Virus record (IMG/VR): IMGVR_UViG_3300028569_000044
Coordinates: 1 to 54,199 of that record
DNA length: 54,199 nucleotides
Reading direction: 5' to 3' (one strand)
Source: a virus
Shown piece after piece: positions 45,663 through 53,346 of the stretch. The notes under the pieces were generated by a model. It was not told the origin of the DNA and ran no database searches. It saw nothing but the letters and a program-made list of their open reading frames with translations. The translations under genes and the position numbers were made by a program. Position 1 is the first letter of the stretch. Each line of letters opens with the position of its first letter.

Positions 45663-46544
45663 TCAGGCGATGTTAATAATCTTCATTTCACGGCCACCAA
45701 ATCGTTCTTTAATTGCCGACTTTAAATCTTGACAGCTTGGGCTTACAGCCTCCATATGCCAAATTCCAGTTGTCTGATTCAACATCTTAACAAATGGTTG
45801 ATAATCCAAACCTGGAAACAACACCTTCAAATCCCACAATTCATACTGACTCTTATGCCACCAACTATGGGTTTTCTTTGAATATTTCTTATAACTATCA
45901 ACCTTAGTGCCAAGATGTGCCATACGCTCAACGCCGTATTTACGGACAAATTCTGCCTTAATATCAGCATTGGTTTCCTTAAGAAAGACATTGATATCAA
46001 GATACTCACTAGGAGTCATAACAAGATATTCATTCACTTTCACGCCGTTCAAATAATACATTCCCCAACCATCGGCATATTCAATCGCTTTATCGCTTTC
46101 GCAATGTAGAAAACCACCGTCATTGACTGACAATTTAATTGGTCGTTCAATGATAATACAATCATTTTCATACGGAAACCACCAATGCAAATGTTCTGCT
46201 TCTTGCATCCACAATGCGAGCAACTCGGAATTTTCCTTTTCATACTTTATACCGATTGTTTCACAAAAAGTGTAAAACGCCTTCCAATATACCCACTGTT
46301 GTCCCCCGAAATAATTATCCAATTTAACTTCGGGATGTTTGGTAATCAGTTCAAACGCACTACGAAAATAGTGAAAATTAGGTTTATTAAAACCAATGTG
46401 TTTATATAACTTGGTAATGACATCTTCCGCCTTTTCGTGATCAATAGGCACAATTGAACGCCCAACATTGAGATTTTTCTGATAAAATTCTTTGAGGAAA
46501 ATCTCTTGTTCCGGAGTCAGTGATGTGATTTTTTCTGAGGACAT
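45663..46544 (-). CDS. DUF6745-like protein
   Basis: 293 aa. QQWVYWKAFYTFCETIGIKY, WWFPYENDCIIIERPIKLSV, FLHCESDKAIEYADGWGMYY, LNGVKVNEYLV and VRKYGVERMAHL match the layout of the DUF6745 family (W..F, WWP.E..C, ERP, LH....AI.Y.DG). Function unknown; this family is mostly found in bacteria, often next to small HGE-type proteins like the gene at 46574. Confidence 0.78.
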   Translation of the reverse strand: MSSEKITSLTPEQEIFLKEFYQKNLNVGRSIVPIDHEKAEDVITKLYKHIGFNKPNFHYFRSAFELITKHPEVKLDNYFGGQQWVYWKAFYTFCETIGIKYEKENSELLALWMQEAEHLHWWFPYENDCIIIERPIKLSVNDGGFLHCESDKAIEYADGWGMYYLNGVKVNEYLVMTPSEYLDINVFLKETNADIKAEFVRKYGVERMAHLGTKVDSYKKYSKKTHSWWHKSQYELWDLKVLFPGLDYQPFVKMLNQTTGIWHMEAVSPSCQDLKSAIKERFGGREMKIINIA

Positions 46545-46573
46545 ATTATGTATGTTTAATGGTTAAACTAATG

Positions 46574-46918
46574 TTAGTCTCGGACTTTTTGAAGTCTTGC
46601 AGCAAACGGATCATATTCGAATTGACTACCGAATTCATATGTATTACCAGCTGGTAATACAATTTCACTGTGGCGTGAATCTATCACACATCGAATTGCG
46701 GTATCAACACTATTTTGCATATATAGTGTTCCAGTTTCACTTTGGAAAAATTCCACGCCTGGCATAACATCCACAATGTGATGATTACCAGTTGTTTCAC
46801 TCGGAGCAACAATAACATAATTATCGTTGATGTTCATTTTCTTGGCATTTGTTGGCAAATTGCTCAAAAATACCATACACTCACCGTGTAGGATTACTTC
46901 GTTTTCATTAATTTTCAT
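46574..46918 (-). CDS. Partner of the DUF6745-like protein
   Basis: 114 aa. HGECMVFLSNLPTNA, APSETTGNHHIVDVMPGVEF and a C-terminal FEYDPFAARLQKVRD. Proteins with HGE and TGNHH motifs commonly stand beside DUF6745 genes (recalled, not checked). Own promoter at 46940-46968. Confidence 0.7.
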   Translation of the reverse strand: MKINENEVILHGECMVFLSNLPTNAKKMNINDNYVIVAPSETTGNHHIVDVMPGVEFFQSETGTLYMQNSVDTAIRCVIDSRHSEIVLPAGNTYEFGSQFEYDPFAARLQKVRD

Positions 46919-46939
46919 AGTTTTTCTTATTGTTCTTTT

Positions 46940-46968
46940 AATTTACCACGGGTTTTTCTGAAAGTCAA
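46940..46968 (-). promoter_or_regulatory. Sigma70-like promoter
   Basis: TTGACT, 17 nt, TAAATT with TGG before the -10; 21-nt leader to ATG 46918, the longest in the set. Confidence 0.7.
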
Positions 46969-47165
46969 GCGTTAGTTTTTTTACCACCGCCTTGATTTAT
47001 CCATTTGTGTAGGTCATCTAGTTTAGCTTTTAGTTCTACATTTTCTGCTTCTAGGGCAGTTATTTTACCCATTAGGGCTTGGTAGTCTAATTGTAGTTTG
47101 TAATGGACATCTCTGATTAGTTTGGTTAGGTCAATTACATCTAGTTGTTTAAGTGGGAGATTCAT
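46965..47165 (-). CDS. Coiled-coil protein
   Basis: 66 aa from ATG 47165 (MNLPLKQLDVIDLTKLIRDV). LMGKITALEAENVELKAKLD is a heptad helix; tail GGGKKTNA. The TTG at 47177 is an alternative but less likely start. Confidence 0.68.
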   Translation of the reverse strand: MNLPLKQLDVIDLTKLIRDVHYKLQLDYQALMGKITALEAENVELKAKLDDLHKWINQGGGKKTNA

Positions 47166-47697
47166 ATTTTTTTTCAATTATGAGTTCATTTTTTGTTCCG
47201 TCAAGTAGATTATATTTTGATTTATCTAAAAATTTACCCAGAGCAATTTTATACAATCTGTATCTTGGATAATCTGTAGCTGGTAGATACAATCTATTAA
47301 CATTAGCTAATGTAAAAAAATCTAATTTTTCAATAAAAATATCTAGTAAAATATACAAATGAGTATTGAAAATTCTTTCATCTGGATTTACATTATAATG
47401 AATGTTGGGTCTATCATAGGATGGAGTTTTGTTTTTTCCTATAAACCCAAACTTAACTTCATATTTGTCTACATCATTATCATATAACCTTTTATTAATT
47501 TTTATAAAATGTTCTACATTATTATTATCAGCAAATGTTGCTGTAAATCTAGGAGTATAATCAAACGGATATCTAATATTAATGTTTAATATTTCTGTAA
47601 GATAATAATATGTTTGTAAATCAATGCTTTCATCCAATGACAATAAGCTTAGTTGTTCGTCATTGTTTATTTGTATAAGAATATCTTTAAGCTTCAT
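47149..47697 (-). CDS. Hypothetical protein
   Basis: 182 aa, starts MKLKDILIQINNDEQLSLLS. N-terminal MKLKDILxxI resembles the starts of other phage proteins such as 51492-52283. Contains FTATFADNNNVEHFIKINKR and YDVDKYEVKFGFIG-like beta strands. No known family. Confidence 0.7.
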   Translation of the reverse strand: MKLKDILIQINNDEQLSLLSLDESIDLQTYYYLTEILNINIRYPFDYTPRFTATFADNNNVEHFIKINKRLYDNDVDKYEVKFGFIGKNKTPSYDRPNIHYNVNPDERIFNTHLYILLDIFIEKLDFFTLANVNRLYLPATDYPRYRLYKIALGKFLDKSKYNLLDGTKNELIIEKKYESPT

Positions 47698-47699
47698 AA

Positions 47700-48050
47700 T
47701 TATTCATTATCCTCTATTGTAACCTTTACATTAACAAAGTCAATCTTTTTGAGAAGAAATGAATCATTAAACACAATATATTCACTAGACTTATCATCTA
47801 GTTGAGTATGAATAGTTTTAATAGTTTGTTCGTATTCTTTCAGTATTTTTTCTCTTTGTTCAGCATAAACATTAGTATCATCTGTTTCAATAGTTTGCCA
47901 TTGTTTATACTGATATCCTTGTTCGTCTGGTTGATTGTAGGTTATAACCAATGATATTCCACGATTGTATTTAGGACTATATTTATTCTTTGGTTGTTTT
48001 ACCGGCGTTGTTTCTGGTTTCTTGAATAGATTCTTTATGTAATTTATCAT
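47700..48050 (-). CDS. Hypothetical protein, paralogue of 16350-16685
   Basis: 116 aa, starts MINYIKNLFKKPETTPVKQP. The C-terminal half TIHTQLDDKSSEYIVFNDSF matches 16350-16685. The gene upstream is the matching partner of 16836-16991. Confidence 0.72.
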   Translation of the reverse strand: MINYIKNLFKKPETTPVKQPKNKYSPKYNRGISLVITYNQPDEQGYQYKQWQTIETDDTNVYAEQREKILKEYEQTIKTIHTQLDDKSSEYIVFNDSFLLKKIDFVNVKVTIEDNE

Positions 48051-48168
48051 ATAACTCTTGTGCTTGTTTTGACAATGGTAACACTTGTTTTAGTTGTTGT
48101 AAAGCGGTTAATTCATCTTTTAATGGATGATTTAGTCTATCTTGTAGTGTTGGCCATTGAGGTTTCAT
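47983..48168 (-). CDS. Small helical protein, paralogue of 16836-16991
   Basis: 61 aa, starts MKPQWPTLQDRLNHPLKDEL, continues ALQQLKQVLPLSKQAQELYD. Shares the pattern TLxDRLxxxLKDxxTALxQLxxVLPLS with 16836-16991. Confidence 0.74.
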   Translation of the reverse strand: MKPQWPTLQDRLNHPLKDELTALQQLKQVLPLSKQAQELYDKLHKESIQETRNNAGKTTKE

Positions 48169-48436
48169 CGTGATTTAATTTGAATATAAAATAGTTTGAT
48201 TTTCCTTTACGCAATAGAATGTATTTGTTGTATAATAAATCATCTGTAGATATTTCTCTATTAACATCGGTTATTTTTTGATTATTCAGGTATAATCCCC
48301 CACTTTTTATTAAACTTTTTGCTTCAGAATATGATTTTACTAAACCAGATAATTTGGCAAGATGTGTAATTGTTGAAACAGAAACATCATCATTTTCAAT
48401 AACCATCCAACTTGATTTAATCTCGGCATTATTCAT
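48137..48436 (-). CDS. Stand-alone S4 domain (TyrRS C-terminal type)
   Basis: 99 aa from ATG 48436 (MNNAEIKSSWMVIENDDVSV). ITHLAKLSGLVKSYSEAKSL then IKSGGLYLNNQKITDVNREI and LLRKGKSNYFIFKL match the C-terminal S4 RNA-binding domain of bacterial tyrosyl-tRNA synthetase, without the catalytic domain. Expected to bind structured RNA, perhaps tRNA or rRNA. Confidence 0.83.
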   Translation of the reverse strand: MNNAEIKSSWMVIENDDVSVSTITHLAKLSGLVKSYSEAKSLIKSGGLYLNNQKITDVNREISTDDLLYNKYILLRKGKSNYFIFKLNHDETSMANTTR

Positions 48437-48644
48437 CATATGGAGGAGTATCAAATTCATTTGATGATAGTCTACTTGTATTATACTCCAACTCTTGAAT
48501 TTTTTCCAACAATTTATATTGATTTCGTTCTAGTGTTTCAACCACAACAATTAATTCCCATAAAATTGAACCAGTATCTTTTGGGACACCACTATTATAG
48601 CTGCGTAATTTTTCTTTAATTTTATTTGTATCAATATTATTCAT
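48429..48644 (-). CDS. Hypothetical helical protein
   Basis: 71 aa from ATG 48644 (MNNIDTNKIKEKLRSYNSGV). Contains ILWELIVVVETLERNQYKLL. An earlier ATG at 48731 would extend into the TnpB upstream region and is not preferred. Overlaps the S4 gene by 8 nt. Confidence 0.68.
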   Translation of the reverse strand: MNNIDTNKIKEKLRSYNSGVPKDTGSILWELIVVVETLERNQYKLLEKIQELEYNTSRLSSNEFDTPPYDE

Positions 48645-48721
48645 ATTTTTTGGAGGAATTCTCACTATGATCTCAATATATAACCTCCACATTACTTTGT
48701 CAAACATAAAATTATTTTCAT

Positions 48722-49944
48722 TATTTTTCACTTTTTGTATTTAAAATATATACTTATATGAAGTGATAACATATAATACACAACTTTTAATGAAAAATCA
48801 AGAAGACTTTGATAGTTTAAAGTCAATTCTTGAAATGCATAGAGTTGTATTTAACTTTGCTTCACAACTCCAATTCAAAGAAACAAAAAATAGTTTAGTA
48901 GTTTTACATTCTAAAGTATATAATAACATTCGTAAACAATATTCAAATATACCATCTCAAGTTATCATTAAAGCAGAACAAGAATGTTTATCAAGTTATA
49001 AATCTACAAAGTCAAATAAACATAAATTAAAAAAATCAATTGAAAAGAAAAATCTTTCAATGCGGTTGGATAAAAGACTTTATTCAAAAAACAAAAGTGA
49101 TAAATATTCAATTCGTATAACCACCACTTCTGGAAGACAATCTTTTAAATTTGTAGTATATCCAAAACTAAAAGAATTATTGGACAAGTATGAATATACA
49201 GATCCTCTAATTTATGAAAATGATGGTAAATTATTTATATCATTTACATTTGATAATAAACCCAACGAACAATTAAAACAAAAACTAGCATTAGGAGTTG
49301 ATATTGGCATTCGTAGAAATGTCGCTTGTAGTGATGGTAGAATAGTCATTGATAGAAAATTCAACGGGGATAAACGCAAACTTCGTCATCTAAAAGATAA
49401 TCTCAAGTCTAAAGGCACCAAAAGTGCTAGAAGACATCTTGGTAAATTAAGACATAAAGAAGCTAACAAAAATAGAAATCAAACTCATTTAATAGCTAAT
49501 TTAGTATTAAAAACAGAAGCAGATACTATTGTATTAGAAAATTTAAATGGTATAAAGAAAAAGAAACATAAATATCAAAATAAGCGTTCAATTGGACAAG
49601 TGCCAATGTTTGAACTTCGTAGAGTAATATCCTATAAGGCGGAGAACCTTGGTAAATCGGTTCTACTAGTTCGCCCTTATTATACATCACAGATTGATAG
49701 TGTTACTGGCAATCGTGATGGAGAAAGAAGAGGTTGTAGATTTTATTCTAAGAACGGACTTATTTATGATGCGGACATTAATGCAGCAATTAATATTGCT
49801 AAATTGTCCAAACTTCCCGTATCACAGACTAATTACCTGACTTATGGGCAGGCTGTTGTCAATCAGCCAATCGTATGTAAGCCCTCTGTTGCACAAACAG
49901 CGGCATTACAAGCCCCTATGGCTTTAGCCTAGGGGTTGTTGACA
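48722..49944 (+). mobile_element. TnpB-only IS605-type remnant or non-autonomous element
   Basis: Shares TTTTTCACTTTTTG and GTGATAACATATAATAC upstream, the tnpB gene, and the same right end (hairpin 49913-49935, GTTGTTGACA) with the element at 22510-24224. No tnpA and no left-end hairpin are seen, so the left border is unknown. Confidence 0.75.
48763..49932 (+). CDS. tnpB: TnpB, second copy
   Basis: 389 aa from GTG 48763. RuvC residues kept: LALGVDIGIRR, IVLENLNGI, YDADINAAINIA. The zinc-finger part again lacks cysteines (TSQIDSVTGNRDGERRGCRF). Roughly three quarters identical to the first copy, with codons shifted to the AT-rich phage style (TTA, AAA, ATT), suggesting longer residence. Appears intact and could still act as an RNA-guided nuclease without a transposase. 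Confidence 0.88.
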   Translation: MITYNTQLLMKNQEDFDSLKSILEMHRVVFNFASQLQFKETKNSLVVLHSKVYNNIRKQYSNIPSQVIIKAEQECLSSYKSTKSNKHKLKKSIEKKNLSMRLDKRLYSKNKSDKYSIRITTTSGRQSFKFVVYPKLKELLDKYEYTDPLIYENDGKLFISFTFDNKPNEQLKQKLALGVDIGIRRNVACSDGRIVIDRKFNGDKRKLRHLKDNLKSKGTKSARRHLGKLRHKEANKNRNQTHLIANLVLKTEADTIVLENLNGIKKKKHKYQNKRSIGQVPMFELRRVISYKAENLGKSVLLVRPYYTSQIDSVTGNRDGERRGCRFYSKNGLIYDADINAAINIAKLSKLPVSQTNYLTYGQAVVNQPIVCKPSVAQTAALQAPMALA

Positions 49945-49964
49945 ACTTTCTATTTGTCACTTCT
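49820..49964 (+). ncRNA. Predicted TnpB guide (omega/re) RNA, copy 2
   Basis: The last 72 nt before GTTGTTGACA are identical with copy 1, including the CCCCTA/TAGGGG hairpin. The guide would begin at about 49945 (AACTTTCTATTTG). It differs from the guide of copy 1. 5' end not known. Confidence 0.62.
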
Positions 49965-50043
49965 AGTTGTAAGAAGTGTCTATATGTAATACGGAGAATT
50001 TTCCAAATTCTTTCAATTTTATTTCACTTTTTTTCTGGAATGT

Positions 50044-50748
50044 TTAAAACTTTCTTTCTTGTTCCATTCTGCGTAAACATTGTTCTGGTGTTTCATTGGG
50101 TAGAATATCATAACTACAAGCAATACAACCGCCTTTCCAACTACCAGCCTTTTCACCAACTTCTCCATTAAATGAAATATCAATATCGGTTCTAATATAT
50201 TTTTTCCACGGAAACCACTTCCATCCCCAAGTTCTTCTTTCAATACATTTGATTGTAGCAATTCTATTCTGAATAGAACCATTTTTCAACTTGTATGTAT
50301 AATTAAATGATTGATGTTTAATAGTTTTTTTGACTTCATATTCATCATCATATTTACCGCCTAACTTATAGCGGTTTTTATCTTCATTGGTAGTAGTATG
50401 TAATACATTGCGGTCAAAGTCAAGTATTTCCGTTGATTGCCATTTAAGCATCCACGGAAATTCAAATCTAATTCTGTGTTTACCCCAACCAAATACTACA
50501 TCATCATTCCAATTATATACATAAAAACCATACATCCATTCTTGATTAATATTCCAATTGTAATTGTTCTTTTCTTTTCCAATATGGATATAGGATTTAA
50601 ATAAGAATGGCAACTTAACAATTAATAAATTGTGGTCTTCACCATCTGTATATTGAAATGCTAAATCTTTACCGCCCCAATAAAATTCACCCCAACTGAA
50701 TCTATTTTCGTGTCTATGTCCTATCAGTTTTTTTATAAATGTCTTCAT
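50044..50748 (-). CDS. Conserved phage protein
   Basis: 234 aa. Trp/Tyr-rich: SWGEFYWGGKDLAFQYTDGE, FVFGWGKHRIRFEFPW-like segment and ISFNGEVGEKAGSWKGGCIA, ending NETPEQCLRRMEQERKF. The final GE.GSWKGG...ETPEQCLRRME pattern is known from unnamed phage proteins. Predicted beta-rich. The TnpB element lies 100 nt downstream of its stop; that gap (49945-50043) holds nothing recognisable. Confidence 0.78.
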   Translation of the reverse strand: MKTFIKKLIGHRHENRFSWGEFYWGGKDLAFQYTDGEDHNLLIVKLPFLFKSYIHIGKEKNNYNWNINQEWMYGFYVYNWNDDVVFGWGKHRIRFEFPWMLKWQSTEILDFDRNVLHTTTNEDKNRYKLGGKYDDEYEVKKTIKHQSFNYTYKLKNGSIQNRIATIKCIERRTWGWKWFPWKKYIRTDIDISFNGEVGEKAGSWKGGCIACSYDILPNETPEQCLRRMEQERKF

Positions 50749-50751
50749 ATA

Positions 50752-51024
50752 TTATTTTAATTTAGCGTCATCCCAACCTTGTAGAGCGTTATCATATTCG
50801 GTTGTTCTCATAGATATTGATGGAGGGTCAAGTAGTTTATACATAACATCACCAGCGTCAATTAGTTTTTGTATCTTTTTATTCAACCTTTCAATTTCTT
50901 TTTGAGTTTGTAACAAGTCACCATACATCTGCATTTTAACTGGGTCAGATGAATAGAAATTAGTATCTTTAGGTTCAATATTCACGGCTTGGCCTCCTTG
51001 GCTTCTCGCCATTGAATAGCGCAT
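50752..51024 (-). CDS. Coiled-coil hypothetical protein
   Basis: 90 aa from ATG 51024; ATG 51012 (MARSQGGQAVNIEPKDT) is an equal candidate. Has GDLLQTQKEIERLNKKIQKL and the segment KLIDAGDVMY that resembles RLEKAGDAMDEYI in the upstream protein, hinting at duplication. Confidence 0.66.
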   Translation of the reverse strand: MRYSMARSQGGQAVNIEPKDTNFYSSDPVKMQMYGDLLQTQKEIERLNKKIQKLIDAGDVMYKLLDPPSISMRTTEYDNALQGWDDAKLK

Positions 51025-51233
51025 ATAATAAATCTAGTGTTGGTTTGATCTAGGATATACTCATCCATCGCATCCCCCGCTTTCTCTAACCGCTTAATTT
51101 TTTCTAACGCATTGTTAAGTTCGTCTTCTAGCTCACGGGCTAGTGTAGAAAACTCCACATCAGGCTCAAGCTCTCCTGTTGTATCAGTTCTAAATCGTTC
51201 CCATACCGCATCAGTTCTTGGACTTTTTCTCAT
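50982..51233 (-). CDS. Coiled-coil hypothetical protein
   Basis: 83 aa, starts MRKSPRTDAVWERFRTDTTG. FSTLARELEDELNNALEKIK then RLEKAGDAMDEY, ending QWREAKEAKP. SPRTDAxWxR...ARELExELN is a recurrent phage motif. Overlaps neighbours on both sides (4 nt and 43 nt). Confidence 0.72.
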   Translation of the reverse strand: MRKSPRTDAVWERFRTDTTGELEPDVEFSTLARELEDELNNALEKIKRLEKAGDAMDEYILDQTNTRFIICAIQWREAKEAKP

Positions 51234-51457
51234 ATATTTTTCTTGATTTTGTTCGTCTGTTTCTTCACTTTTCGGACATCACCATAATTATCAGAGTCTC
51301 GTAGAGATAACCACACATTAATGCTACCATCAATGTATTTACCATTATCAGGCGGAGAAACCTTTTTCACTTTTTTAATAGCTTTAGTCAAATTATCAGC
51401 CTCCACCTCCACATAACCATACATCTGCCACACAACACCAATCTTGTAAGTTCTCAT
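51230..51457 (-). CDS. Hypothetical protein
   Basis: 75 aa, starts MRTYKIGVVWQMYGYVEVEA. The start pattern with VEADNLTKAIKKVKK is frequent in small phage proteins of unknown role. Promoter at 51467-51495. Confidence 0.72.
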   Translation of the reverse strand: MRTYKIGVVWQMYGYVEVEADNLTKAIKKVKKVSPPDNGKYIDGSINVWLSLRDSDNYGDVRKVKKQTNKIKKNI

Positions 51458-51466
51458 CCTGCATAT

Positions 51467-51495
51467 ATCCTACAGGATATCCGTGGGGAAGTCAA
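51467..51495 (-). promoter_or_regulatory. Sigma70-like promoter
   Basis: TTGACT, 17 nt, TAGGAT; 9 nt to ATG 51457. A CCTGTAGGATA/TATCCTACAGG palindrome overlaps the -10 and may be an operator. Confidence 0.8.
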
Positions 51496-52283
51496 GACTT
51501 TTTTATTTTAATAATATATTCCTTTAATTCTTTTGCAATTAATTTATCAAGCGGAACATCTTTAAATATTTGTTTAATTTGCGCAATTGGCATATTTAAT
51601 TGTTTTTCTAGTCTAGCATACAATGTTTCCACATCTTTTGGTTCACTTCTTATAACATCTGATACAGATTTATCTAAAATGCCTTTGTTCATATGTAACT
51701 TTTTAGCTAATTCTAATCTAGCTTTTTCATAAGATGACAATTCTTTATCTGAAATGTTAAAGTAATCATTAAATGGTATTAATTTACTATAATATTCACG
51801 GGTAATATGGTCTTCTATAAGAACATTGTTAATATTAACACCCGCATCATTCAAAAAATCAATTAATTTGTTTTTATAATTAATTAATGTATTTTTACCC
51901 GCCCAAAATGTAAAATATTTATTAAAAAATAATCTACCACTACATTTCATATCAAAATATTGGTTAGAAGTATTTATTCTTTTGTTTTTAAACAATAATA
52001 AACCTAAATTTATATGAGATGGTTTTGAGTCAATCTTTTTAATAACTTTAATATTTCTTGTATCATTCAATATCTTTTCAACCTCTTTGTTTTCACACAA
52101 TATAGCTTTACCATTTTTTCTATATTTAGGATAAACATAAGCTACCCAATATTCTTTATTATCTATTTCATCATAATATACTAAAAATGTATGAGAAGCA
52201 GCATCACTTTTAAAGTCATAATTTTTGTCATCTATCTTAATAGTATCAGGATTCTCTAATAATATATCTATCAACTTAATCAT
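51492..52283 (-). CDS. Hypothetical protein
   Basis: 263 aa, starts MIKLIDILLENPDTIKIDDK. N-terminal half has FLVYYDEIDNKEYWVAYVYP (beta); C-terminal 80 residues are helical and basic. MIKLxDIL starts are common on internal phage proteins. Its stop codon is in the -35 of the next promoter. No domain recognised. Confidence 0.72.
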   Translation of the reverse strand: MIKLIDILLENPDTIKIDDKNYDFKSDAASHTFLVYYDEIDNKEYWVAYVYPKYRKNGKAILCENKEVEKILNDTRNIKVIKKIDSKPSHINLGLLLFKNKRINTSNQYFDMKCSGRLFFNKYFTFWAGKNTLINYKNKLIDFLNDAGVNINNVLIEDHITREYYSKLIPFNDYFNISDKELSSYEKARLELAKKLHMNKGILDKSVSDVIRSEPKDVETLYARLEKQLNMPIAQIKQIFKDVPLDKLIAKELKEYIIKIKKS

Positions 52284-52307
52284 ATATGTTATAAATATAG
52301 AATATAA

Positions 52308-52562
52308 TTAAAGTTCTTTATTTTTGTTATAAGCAATCCAACCTCGTTCGTGGGCAAACAGAACATTCATTGATGCAGCTACACTTTTTAATTTATGGGG
52401 ATAATTTTTGACGGAGGGAATATTACAAAATTGATATTTAGTTTTACCATCAACAACTACTTGTTCTAACATTGCATTAGGTCCGTATTTTTGTTGTATA
52501 TAATTGTTTGCGTCAATTAAAGTGGTAATACTATTGGTATATGTTTTAAATTGCTGCGTCAT
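52308..52562 (-). CDS. Hypothetical protein
   Basis: 84 aa, starts MTQQFKTYTNSITTLIDANN. Alpha/beta with AMLEQVVVDGKTKYQFCNIP and HERGWIAYNK. First gene downstream of the structured non-coding region. Confidence 0.68.
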   Translation of the reverse strand: MTQQFKTYTNSITTLIDANNYIQQKYGPNAMLEQVVVDGKTKYQFCNIPSVKNYPHKLKSVAASMNVLFAHERGWIAYNKNKEL

Positions 52563-52589
52563 AATATGCTATAAGTATTTTATTAAACT

Positions 52590-53110
52590 ACAGCGGTTTA
52601 TTTATATTTGAGCCGCCAGGCATACTTTGCAAGTATCATCTGCCGGATTTGAAACTAACTGAATACAATTCACCTATTGCTAGGTATGAATATGTATCAT
52701 AGTAGTTTCAATAATGTATATCTGCCGTCTGTAGGATATGGTCCCTGTCCTACACAGGTTCTATGCGCAACATAACAGAGTCTATTAACCATAGCTAATG
52801 CTATGCAACTCAATATTATCTATTACATCTATATGCGGAGGGAAGCGGCTACCTCTTTAACCTCACGGTGCGTCAATTCATAATTTATGAAAAGCATTTT
52901 TCACCAATGATAATATATTCTGATTATCTCTAATCAAGCCCGGTAATGTTTGTGTCAGGGAAAGCTTTTTAACTTTCTTGCTTTTTTGTGCTCTGTTGCG
53001 TGAGCTTTGGACTGGTCGGTCTGATTCAAGTATCTCCGGTTAACAAGATACAGGTCATTTTTTATTCTACCGCTCCAATTGTTTTTTACCCAATATGATG
53101 CCCTTCATCA
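52590..53110 (-). ncRNA. Candidate large structured RNA (about 520 nt)
   Basis: No reading frame of useful length on either strand and higher GC than the neighbours. Several strong hairpins: GAAACTA/TAGTTTC (52651-52709) enclosing ATTCA.ACCTA-GCAA-TAGGT.GAAT (52668-52691); GTAGGA/TCCTAC (52731-52753); CATAGC/GCTATG near 52777; GATTA-GAGA-TAATC (52922-52935); GTATCT/AGATAC (53030-53051). The tetraloops GCAA and GAGA are GNRA only if read on the minus strand, which sets the direction. A TTGACG box lies near 53150. Resembles phage giant RNAs such as GOLLD or ROOL in size and style; no family match can be claimed. Confidence 0.55.
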
Positions 53111-53176
53111 CAAAGTAAAAAAGTTACTGCATATAAATATCTAGCCGTCAACAAAAACAAAAATATATTTGAAAAT

Positions 53177-53213
53177 AAAAAAGAAAAACCTCTTGTAGAA
53201 GGGCTACAAGAGG
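53177..53213 (-). terminator. Strong rho-independent terminator
   Basis: 10-bp perfect stem CCTCTTGTAG/CTACAAGAGG, 5-nt loop, followed on the minus strand by TTTTTCTTTTTT. Ends the transcript from 53820. Two further small hairpins (AAAGC/GCTTT at about 53214-53230, CTATCAG/CTGATAG at about 53238-53256) lie upstream in the 3' UTR; 53214-53346 has no gene. Confidence 0.88.
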
Positions 53214-53346
53214 AAAGCTTTGGGGCTTTTTTAACCCTATCAGAGGGACTGATAGAGTAAAGATTAATAGTGGGCCTATCAATCTTTTAGAACAGGAAAT
53301 GAAGCCTGTAATATTAACTATATACAACTTAACAAAAGATACAATT

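Noticed and set aside
48645-48731. Longer start for the gene at 48429
   Set aside because: The added 29 residues run through the likely promoter and the upstream region of the TnpB element.
50019-50282. 87-codon minus-strand frame inside 50044-50748
   Set aside because: It is in another frame of a conserved 234-aa phage protein and is not protein-like.
52590-53110. tRNA or tmRNA genes in the structured region
   Set aside because: TTCAAATC near 52650 on the minus strand looks like a T-loop, but no paired T-stem, acceptor stem or tmRNA tag frame could be built around it.
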